Below are positions 1-6,633 of a stretch of 64,000 nt of DNA, piece after piece. The notes beneath the pieces were generated by a model. The model saw only the letters and a program-made list of their open reading frames with translations, had not been told where the DNA came from and made no database searches. The position numbers and the translations under genes are program-made. Positions within the stretch are counted from its first letter, which is position 1. Each line of letters starts with the position of its first letter. Source of the DNA: DATFTE01 sp963802575 (GTDB taxonomy: Bacteria; Acidobacteriota; Terriglobia; Terriglobales; Acidobacteriaceae); assembly GCA_963802575.1 (NCBI GenBank), contig CAWDJF010000001.1, positions 1 through 64,000 of the forward strand, written 5' to 3'.

Positions 1-264
1 GCGCCCAATCTGAACTCATCGTGCCTCCGAAAAATGCGTAGCAAATCCACTGTTGGCGGGCTGTTTTCTACTTGATATTGAAGGGCGGCCGCGCCTGAAG
101 CGGCTGCCCGATTGGGCCAAAAGGAATGACTAGCCTAAGCGTGACCCAAATCTGAAACATATGCTGGGAATTGTGCCCGCCGTATGGAAGGCACGGTTTC
201 CGGTGTTCATTCCCTACCCCTATTAAGTAACGACGCGAAAAGGGAAGACCGTCGAATTTATTTT

Positions 265-1062
265 TCAACGGTTCCCTCCACCTCCGGCGCGTTGCCATTC
301 GCGGCCGACCGCTTCGTCGTAAGCCGCCTTGGCTGCCTCGACCTCCGGCAGGTCATGGTCGAGCGAGGGTTTCTTAGCTTCGCTGGGCACTAGCTGGTCC
401 TCGGTCAACGATTCCGTCAGACGAGCATCCCGGCACTGCCGGAACTCAGTCTTGAACCAATCGAGGACAACGCTGTGAACGACAACCCGAAGCCAAGCCT
501 CCGGCCCCCGTTTCAGCCCTCGATCCCGGAAGCTCCCGATTTTCTTTGCGACTCGCTCCCAAACTGCGTTCTCAACGTCTGACATCTGACAATACGGGTG
601 ACCGCCTCGCGAGTACGGTCGTAACTCAGCCCGGACTCTCAAGTGAACAAACTTGTGATATTGCACCCACATCGTTTGGGCACGAGCCATCGTGCCCGCA
701 ATAGTTGTCAACTCAACACTGCCCAGCCCATCTGCAATTGCCTGAATTTCGGTGATCGCTCGGTCGAGTTCAGCTGCCTCGCGTTCGCAACGGGGGCAGA
801 CGCGGGACCCGCCGAAGTGGCGGCAAGGTGTCCAGCGCGGAGGTACGTGAGATGGTTCAGGCTGGAGCCCCTCCGGGAGCGGGCGGTCAGAGCAAGCATG
901 AGAACTCTGACCTGCCCAGCGATCGATCTTGCATTTGAGAATGTCTAGAGGCTCGTACCGGGCCAGTTTGCGCAATTCTTCAAGTTGCGATGACGTTACG
1001 CCCGGCAGGACCTCGTGTGCGTAATTCGCAGCGGTGAAGTAAAGGTTAGTCGCGGCATTCAC
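265..1062 (-). CDS. Protein with sigma-factor region-2-like segment and Cys-rich stretch
   Basis: The protein has 265 aa. The start is GTG, chosen because an AGGGGG Shine-Dalgarno sits 4-5 nt before it, and it overlaps the end of the upstream gene. Around residues 160-220 a D-V-E-N-x-V-W-E-R-V helix is followed by P-E-A-W-L-R-V-V-V-H-S-V-V-L-D-W-F, which resembles sigma-70 region 2 (core binding and -10 recognition). I see no region 4. A Cys-rich stretch near residues 80-95 contains C-x8-C-x2-C and could bind zinc. The neighbours are small phage- or plasmid-like genes in one leftward train. A sigma-like or anti-sigma-like regulator of the element is inference; no function is assigned firmly. 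Confidence 0.55.
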   Translation of the reverse strand: MNAATNLYFTAANYAHEVLPGVTSSQLEELRKLARYEPLDILKCKIDRWAGQSSHACSDRPLPEGLQPEPSHVPPRWTPCRHFGGSRVCPRCEREAAELDRAITEIQAIADGLGSVELTTIAGTMARAQTMWVQYHKFVHLRVRAELRPYSRGGHPYCQMSDVENAVWERVAKKIGSFRDRGLKRGPEAWLRVVVHSVVLDWFKTEFRQCRDARLTESLTEDQLVPSEAKKPSLDHDLPEVEAAKAAYDEAVGREWQRAGGGGNR

Positions 1063-1402
1063 TTGTCCCCCTGACTGCCGATGAGGGCGAATTTGTCGTG
1101 CTTGTCGTGCCTTGCTGCTGAACTTGCTCGTTCGAATGCTGTGCTACTTTCTGAGTGCGTCGTTTGCGTTCAAGCACGAGCATGGCTGTCACAAACCGAT
1201 AGACTTCATCGTGCGTCGGCTTGACGTCTCGAAAACGTGTAGGAACCCGCAGAATGGTTTTCTCCACCTCTGAGTCAGTGGACGCCGTCAACCAGCGGCA
1301 CCAAGTTCCATTCGGCGGCTGCGGAATCTCTGGGATAGCGAACGCCCACAACGCCTGCGCCTGCTTGACGCGCTCAAGGAATGTCAGAAATCGGTCGCTC
1401 AT
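1046..1402 (-). CDS. Hypothetical protein of accessory island (118 aa)
   Basis: The protein starts MSDRFLTFLERV. This ATG is chosen because it forms a 4-bp ATGA overlap with the stop of the upstream gene, which implies translational coupling. The first 90 residues look globular (W-A-F-A-I-P-E-I, W-C-R-W-L, V-Y-R-F-V-T-A-M-L). The last 30 are a Gln/Thr/Ser-rich low-complexity tail. No domain is recognised. It sits third in a five-gene leftward train of probable mobile-element genes. Confidence 0.6.
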   Translation of the reverse strand: MSDRFLTFLERVKQAQALWAFAIPEIPQPPNGTWCRWLTASTDSEVEKTILRVPTRFRDVKPTHDEVYRFVTAMLVLERKRRTQKVAQHSNEQVQQQGTTSTTNSPSSAVRGTSECRD

Positions 1403-1935
1403 CGCGCACCCCTTGTCCGCTCGCGCATCCATTTCGGTTCGACGATAATCGAATCGTCGATTGGAACTGCGACTTGCCTTTTTCTTCCTTTGCCTCGCAA
1501 TGTCAAGTCTTCGGGTTCAACCTTTGCCCATCTGTAATTCTTGTTGTGCCCGCGCTCGTGATACACGAAGACATCGACTTCGGTGCCGATAAGATTCTTG
1601 AGGGAGAACTTTCCGCCCTTTGACGAACCAAATCCCAGCCGAACAAGGATGTTCCACAGGTGCGACTTTATCGCCCCGCTCTGTGTGAGTTCTACCCTGA
1701 CCTTCAATGGGTTACCGCGAACGTCGGACTGGTCGGTCAAACTGACCCAGATGTTCATCCACCGCATCGTTGCCTGAGAGTCGTATCCCGCATCCCGATT
1801 CTCTATGGTTTTCTCGCCTAAGTCTTCGAGACCGCAGATGACCCCCGAATGTAAACCTGTATCAGCGATATCATCATTCTGAAAATCTACGGTGAGCCCG
1901 TCCGGGGCCGTAGGTGCTACTTCGTTCTCTTGCAT
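1399..1935 (-). CDS. Hypothetical protein of accessory island (178 aa)
   Basis: The gene encodes 178 aa with a clear GGAAAGGAA ribosome site before the ATG. The N-terminal 50 residues are acidic and probably flexible. Residues 55-150 look like a beta-rich fold, with a G-N-P-L-K-V-R-V-E-L-T strand, a lysine-rich G-K-F-S-L-K-N-L-I-G-T-E-V-D-V-F-V-Y segment and a basic tail. The build resembles phage- or plasmid-encoded nucleic-acid-associated proteins, but I cannot name a family. Its upstream region carries three AAGATGGCGC repeats, possible operators for this gene and its coupled downstream partners. Confidence 0.6.
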   Translation of the reverse strand: MQENEVAPTAPDGLTVDFQNDDIADTGLHSGVICGLEDLGEKTIENRDAGYDSQATMRWMNIWVSLTDQSDVRGNPLKVRVELTQSGAIKSHLWNILVRLGFGSSKGGKFSLKNLIGTEVDVFVYHERGHNKNYRWAKVEPEDLTLRGKGRKRQVAVPIDDSIIVEPKWMRERTRGAR

Positions 1936-1992
1936 AGTTCCTTTCCAATTGCTTCAACTACTTTCACAATAACCAGCCGTTCGCCTAACTAC

Positions 1993-2047
1993 GCGCCATC
2001 TTGTGACTTACGATGTGCGCCATCTTGTACCTCAAATGCGCCATCTT
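1993..2047. repeat. Three AAGATGGCGC direct repeats (iteron-like)
   Basis: The 10-mer GCGCCATCTT occurs at 1993-2002, 2017-2026 and 2038-2047, a spacing of 24 and 21 bp, close to two helical turns. Read on the minus strand the copies are AAGATGGCGC, all in one orientation. They lie in the only sizeable gap of the leftward gene train, just upstream of the 178-aa gene. Regular same-face spacing fits either replication iterons or a repeated operator. Confidence 0.6.
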
Positions 2048-2050
2048 AAG

Positions 2051-2077
2051 ACGAGCAGAACAAGCAGAACGAGCAGA
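2051..2077. repeat. 9-bp tandem repeat, three units
   Basis: Three tandem 9-bp units of the form AC(G/A)AGCAGA run without gaps directly beside the iteron-like repeats. They lie in non-coding DNA between two leftward genes. They may be a simple microsatellite or part of the same control region. Confidence 0.6.
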
Positions 2078-2101
2078 ACCAGCCGACCAGCAGCCCCCCC
2101 C

Positions 2102-2491
2102 TCATGCTGCCCCGCCGTCCTCCCGCCCTGCCGACTCGTCAAGGTCGAAAACGGTCGGACTTACCGTGTAGACGTTCGGGAAGCAGGGCTGACCGGGACC
2201 GTTCCCGCCTCCGCGTTCCCATTCCAAGAGTCCCAACTGGTGCAGGCAGTCGTTTCCCCGGGAGACGGACCGCACTTTCGCCTCGCTGCCGAAGACCTCC
2301 CTCGCGATCGTCTTCAAAGATCGGCGAAATCGGTTGAGTCGGTTGCTTCGGCAGAGAGCCGCATAAAACCGGAGGACTCTGACCGCCGAGGGCGTCATTC
2401 TCGTGTAAACCCGTGGCCGGGTCTTGTATGCTGGATAATCGATTATCCAATCGTTCGTGTCTGTCGTGTTTGTCTGCGTCGCGTCATTCAT
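2102..2491 (-). CDS. Winged-helix-like DNA-binding protein, replication/regulator type
   Basis: The protein has 129 aa. The central part (about 30-105) has the pattern of a winged helix: S-A-V-R-V-L-R-F-Y-A-A-L, then S-L-K-T-I-A-R-E-V-F-G-S as the first HTH helix, a recognition helix ending in C-L-H-Q-L-G-L-L-E-W-E-R, a Gly-rich wing and P-N-V-Y-T-V. This arrangement is common in phage and plasmid replication or regulatory proteins. The ATG follows GAAAGGAAAC and overlaps the upstream gene by 8 bp. The Thr/Asp-rich N-terminus resembles that of the upstream gene. The specific role (initiator or repressor) is unknown. Confidence 0.55.
   Translation of the reverse strand: MNDATQTNTTDTNDWIIDYPAYKTRPRVYTRMTPSAVRVLRFYAALCRSNRLNRFRRSLKTIAREVFGSEAKVRSVSRGNDCLHQLGLLEWERGGGNGPGQPCFPNVYTVSPTVFDLDESAGREDGGAA
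2433..2448. promoter_or_regulatory. Perfect 16-bp palindrome inside the winged-helix gene
   Basis: GGATAATC-GATTATCC is a perfect dyad within the first 20 codons of the winged-helix gene, where it encodes W-I-I-D-Y-P. Its position near the 5' end of a putative DNA-binding protein gene makes an autoregulatory operator possible, but this is inference only. Confidence 0.4.
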
Positions 2492-2903
2492 GTTTCCTTT
2501 CTTCCGCCCGGACTTCTGCCAGCGTCATCTGCGGCTCTCCGCCGTAATATTCCATCAGGACGGCTTCGATCTGTTCATCAGTCAGTCCCGGTTGCCAGTA
2601 GAGCGTCCCTTCGATTCCGTCGTCTCGGACGGCAGGCTGCTGTGACATAGTCGTGATTTCTTCTTCAGCGAGCGCGTCCCAGATTGTCCGTGGCTCACTG
2701 GAGATCGGGACTCTAACTGGCTTGCGCTCGTCTTCCGGTTTGTCGGGTACGAAGAACATGTCGTTTGCTTTTAGACAGGCGTCACAATCGCAGTTGTCGC
2801 GATGCCCCACCGTCTTATTTGTGAGTCGTAGGACCCGCTCCTCTCGGTTGTCACAGTCAGTGTGTGTAGTCGTACCTGTCGTGTCTGTCGTCGTGCTGTC
2901 CAT
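2484..2903 (-). CDS. Hypothetical protein heading the accessory gene train (139 aa)
   Basis: The ATG lies after an excellent AGGAGG Shine-Dalgarno and begins a 139-aa acidic protein. The first 18 residues are almost only Thr, Asp and Gly. Residues 30-45 contain H-R-D-N-C-D-C-D-A-C, a possible metal-binding Cys cluster. The C-terminal half is Glu-rich with a short helix (L-T-D-E-Q-I-E-A-V-L-M-E-Y-Y). No family is recognised. It is the first gene of the leftward train, and its stop overlaps the next start by 8 bp. Confidence 0.6.
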   Translation of the reverse strand: MDSTTTDTTGTTTHTDCDNREERVLRLTNKTVGHRDNCDCDACLKANDMFFVPDKPEDERKPVRVPISSEPRTIWDALAEEEITTMSQQPAVRDDGIEGTLYWQPGLTDEQIEAVLMEYYGGEPQMTLAEVRAEERKHE

Positions 2904-4470
2904 GTTTCCTCCTTTCTCTCCTTTGGTCCAAAACGAAAACCGCCGCTGACGACTCGGTTAGAGCCATCAGCGGCGTGAGCATTCCGATGCGGTCTGCGGA
3001 CGCACGGAACCTGAATCTAGAATGTTGTGATAGGTCGCAGACTTATCAGGATGCTCGCGCCAAGAATGGCGGCTTCGAATATTTTTTATCTAAATCTCGT
3101 GTTGTTCTTCGCCTGCGATCGCGGGCGGCTAGCTTGGTTCGGGTCTTGCATCCCGTCATCGGGCGACGGCGGGTTCAGGGTGACTGGCCTGACACCTATC
3201 TCTCCACTCTAGGGTATCCCAAAATCACCAATGTGTCAGACGTGCAAGTCAAGAAAATTCTCACTTAGAGAATCAGGCGATGGAACTTTAGTAACATAGG
3301 CGTCACACACCTGAAATCAAGGAATCCTGTGCCCGGCTATCCGTAAAAAGTCAGAGACTCCGACGAACTACTATCGCGTATCCCGAGTCGATCGGTGTGC
3401 TTGACAGGGGATCGAATAAATACGAGTTACTCCGGATACTGGATACCGACTAAGTGCCCGATGGAACCAAATCTACGACATCCCGAGAAGTCGGCCCAGA
3501 TGGGACCCGCCCGACACATCCCAAGAATCGGCTCAAGAGGGGACCCGTGAATTTCTATCGCGTGAACGCCAGAAATCGGGGCCCCACGGCAAACCGTGTC
3601 GAGAGGACCCGGAGTCCTGCATCACATACCCTAGTGAATCAATAGGGATTAGATCGTGTTTCAATTCCGCACATCTCCGGAAGTCCCAATCGCGTTTTCG
3701 GCGTCGCCGAGACGGCTCGCGCTCAGTACGTGGTCGTGGGGCTGGGCGGCATGCCCACTCGACCTAGGGATGGTTACCTCCTTATTGTCATGGTACCTCT
3801 TTGTTGTCAGTGACTTAGCTCGGCCGTTCGGGTCATCCAGATCGGCCCTAGTCGACGGGGGAGTTCCGTGTGCCAGTTCGCCGTGGGATACGCGAGACCG
3901 AGCTACCCGATCTCGGTTTGGCAACTGTCTCTCCCTGTCTGTAAACTGCGTCCAATGCACTGAAACTAAAGAGATAATAGGTCACGTTAACCATTGCTCA
4001 TGCTTGTTGTTCGCCTTGTGTTCGCTAATTCCTCGCAAGTGTGCGGGAGCGTGGTCAAGTGGGACACGGGATTGGATATACGGACGGACGGGACTATGGG
4101 ATGCCGTACCCTTCTTACGTTCTCCGGCTTAGCTCTCTGACGCCCTACGTTGGGCCGATTTTGCCAAATGCTCGCCTGTATTCGATACCGAGAAAAGCAT
4201 TCGGCTAGGGACAAAGAACCGACCTTGTCGCAGGTGAGACAAAGTTAGAGAATTTCGAAGAGTTCTGTTTGAGGGAAATCAAACTGATCGGAGGGTCGAT
4301 ATCCGATACAACGGAAAGACACGTGTCTTCAGCGACAGTTACGCGGAGAGAGACACTTAATGCCCATGTCTGCGGGGTCTTGTGGCCAGTCTGGGACGGT
4401 CTGAATTTCTCAAGTTCCTGAAAAGACACGTACAAAAGTGACTTATAAAACATGTATCTGACGATTTGTC
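2904..4470. other. Gene desert, 1.6 kb, no credible CDS
   Basis: I find no open frame here with a ribosome site, codon pattern or recognisable domain on either strand. The base composition is visibly more AT-rich and less periodic than the surrounding coding DNA. The only internal structure seen is a degenerate 38-bp-period duplication near 3478-3547. The stretch separates the accessory gene train from a broken tRNA, as expected for a decayed end of an integrated element. Confidence 0.5.
3478..3547. repeat. Degenerate 38-bp-period direct repeat, two copies
   Basis: Two 32-bp copies (3478-3509 and 3516-3547) both begin ACATCCC, contain a TCGGC-x-CA(A)GA core and end GGGACCCG. They differ at several positions. 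A weaker echo (AGAAATCGGGGCCCC) follows. The repeats are non-coding and of unknown role. Confidence 0.45.
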
Positions 4471-4510
4471 GATTATGAGTCCACTGCTCTAACCGCTGAG
4501 CTAAGGGCCC
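4471..4510 (-). pseudogene. 5' half of a tRNA with CAU anticodon (truncated)
   Basis: Read leftward from 4510, the sequence gives an acceptor strand GGGCCCT, TA, a D arm GCTC-AGCGGTTA-GAGC, an anticodon-stem strand GTGGA and loop CTCATAA, with CAU at 4478-4476. This is the 5' half of a tRNA-Met or tRNA-Ile2 type gene. The next five bases can still pair at four of five anticodon-stem positions. No variable loop, T arm (GTTCGANTC) or 3' acceptor follows. Loss of everything downstream of the anticodon fits disruption by an element that lay to the left. Confidence 0.7.
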
Positions 4511-4521
4511 TTCGTTCGAGA

Positions 4522-4548
4522 ACTACAGGGGCTTGTCCCGATTGTAGT
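4522..4548. other. Stem-loop upstream of the tRNA fragment
   Basis: ACTACA at 4522-4527 pairs with TGTAGT at 4543-4548, and an inner GGG/CCC pair strengthens the hairpin. A GTTCGAGAAC string, resembling a tRNA T loop, lies just before it at 4514-4523. Its role is unknown. Confidence 0.35.
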
Positions 4549-4582
4549 GGCAAGTGGCGGGCCTTGTCTCGCTGCAGAAGGC

Positions 4583-4598
4583 ATCCTCCCGGGAGGAT
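4583..4598. promoter_or_regulatory. Perfect 16-bp palindrome upstream of small protein gene
   Basis: ATCCTCCC-GGGAGGAT is a perfect dyad that ends 40 bp before the GTG of the 39-aa small protein. The position suits an operator or a 5'-UTR hairpin for that gene. Confidence 0.4.
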
Positions 4599-4638
4599 CG
4601 TGCCATCCGAAAGGAGCACTCAATTCTTAGGGGGATCC

Positions 4639-4758
4639 GTGAGAACACTTTCGACATTGACCAAAGTCGTCGGTACGGTGAGTTTGCTCTTCGCAGGGTA
4701 TGTCTTGTTGAACGCGGTACCGGATCTGGGACGGTATGTTCGCATCAGCCGGATGTAG
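4639..4758 (+). CDS. 39-aa membrane microprotein (DUF6893-like)
   Basis: The GTG start follows AGGGGG at a 4-nt spacing. The 39-aa product has a single hydrophobic segment (T-V-S-L-L-F-A-G-Y-V-L-L) followed by P-D-L-G-R-Y-V-R-I-S-R-M at the C-terminus. Tiny proteins with a TM helix and a terminal PD-x2-RY-x-[RK]I-x-RM signature recur in Acidobacteriota and other phyla and are, from memory, grouped as DUF6893. Function is unknown. It is convergent with the sigma-54 activator gene. A longer in-frame ATG start at 4564 is possible but lacks a good ribosome site. Confidence 0.65.
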   Translation: MRTLSTLTKVVGTVSLLFAGYVLLNAVPDLGRYVRISRM

Positions 4759-4786
4759 CCAGCATGTTTTACTGTCGGTCGAGGAG

Positions 4787-6115
<1,329 letters not shown>

Positions 6116-6162
6116 GAGCGTACGGGTTTGCGCGAGGTGACTCCGAGGACGAGGAACTACGC

Positions 6163-6178
6163 GATTCCCTTGGGAATC
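6163..6178. promoter_or_regulatory. 16-bp dyad upstream of the sigma-54 activator
   Basis: GATTCCC-TT-GGGAATC is a perfect inverted repeat centred about 55 bp upstream of the activator start codon. It may be an operator for autoregulation or an activator site. No GG-N10-GC sigma-54 promoter was recognised around it. Confidence 0.4.
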
Positions 6179-6297
6179 TTTAACATGGCAGGGCTGGGAA
6201 ACGGTAGGTTACTTCAGTTTAGGCGATTGAGATCAGAGGGTTAGACGGCGAAGCGGGAAGAGCATTGGCCCTCTACGGGAATGCCAGGTTCCGGGCG

Positions 6298-6320
6298 GCC
6301 CAGAGCGCCATCCACTGGGC
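6298..6320 (-). terminator. Weak hairpin after the microprotein genes
   Basis: GCCCAG pairs with CTGGGC across an 11-nt loop, about 40 bp after the stop of the second microprotein. There is no T run, so a Rho-independent terminator is not proven. Confidence 0.25.
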
Positions 6321-6360
6321 ATGAGGTGGAGTCGTGATCGAGCGGTGCGTCTCCAACGGA

Positions 6361-6462
6361 CTAGCTTCCCCAAACTGCGGATGCCGCCGACAACAAGCTA
6401 AGCGCTAAGACCGTCGCCGAAAGCAGCACCACTACGATTAACGCCTTCTTGAATCTTTTCAT
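6361..6462 (-). CDS. 33-aa secreted microprotein ending SAVWGS (copy 2)
   Basis: The ATG follows AGGAG, 8 nt upstream. The product is exactly 33 aa: a basic N-terminus (MKRFKKA), a hydrophobic core (LIVVVLLSATVLALSLL) and the end SAASAVWGS. It has the form of a signal peptide, with a plausible signal peptidase I site after A-S-A. Cleavage there would free the tetrapeptide VWGS. It lies 30 bp downstream of a same-length microprotein with the same last six residues. Both follow a subtilisin whose C-terminal hexad repeats have the same S-x-[IV]-W-G-[NS] pattern. It is too short for standard gene callers. Function is unknown; a peptide signal, or a mimic of the protease repeat, is inference. Confidence 0.7.
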   Translation of the reverse strand: MKRFKKALIVVVLLSATVLALSLLSAASAVWGS

Positions 6463-6492
6463 TTCTGCCTCTCCTTCTGGTTGAACTTCTTT

Positions 6493-6594
6493 CTAGCTGC
6501 CCCACACTGCCGAGGCGCTGCACGTGATCGCCAACAACGTGACGATGGCCGGAATGATTAGAGCGTATGCAAGTTTCAGGAGTCTGTTTTTCAT
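6493..6594 (-). CDS. 33-aa secreted microprotein ending SAVWGS (copy 1)
   Basis: The ATG follows AAGGGAACCG. The 33-aa product has the start MKNRLLKLAY, a hydrophobic core (ALIIPAIVTLLAI) and the end TCSASAVWGS. The hydrophobic parts of the two microproteins are not alike, but the final eight residues share S-A-x-A-V-W-G-S spacing and both genes are 102 bp. Selection therefore seems to act on the C-terminus. A cysteine at residue 25 precedes the SASA site, so lipoprotein-like processing is an alternative to signal peptidase I. The gene starts 39 bp after the subtilisin stop and is probably cotranscribed with it. Confidence 0.7.
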   Translation of the reverse strand: MKNRLLKLAYALIIPAIVTLLAITCSASAVWGS

Positions 6595-6633
6595 CGGTTC
6601 CCTTTTTTCCAATCGAATTTGAGTTCGTGAAAG

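Noticed and set aside
68..298. A 76-codon minus-strand frame at the left edge
   Set aside because: It overlaps the end of the 265-aa gene in another frame and lacks a start signal; it may belong to sequence cut off by the window, but it cannot be supported.
2003..2650. A 215-codon plus-strand open frame with T-S-R-T-S-R repeats
   Set aside because: It runs antisense through two overlapping leftward genes that have good ribosome sites. Its T-S-R repeat is only the translated 9-bp tandem repeat.
3656..4132. A 158-codon plus-strand frame in the gene desert
   Set aside because: No ribosome site, no domain, unnatural residue mix and no conserved-looking segment; best seen as chance.
4205..4453. 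An 82-codon minus-strand frame next to the tRNA fragment
   Set aside because: No supporting ribosome site or family; lies in non-coding-like sequence.
4200..4510. A group I intron in the CAU tRNA anticodon loop
   Set aside because: Such introns exist in bacterial tRNA genes, and the break is at the right place, but I find no matching 3' exon (T arm and AGGGCCC) within the region to the left and no intron core motifs.
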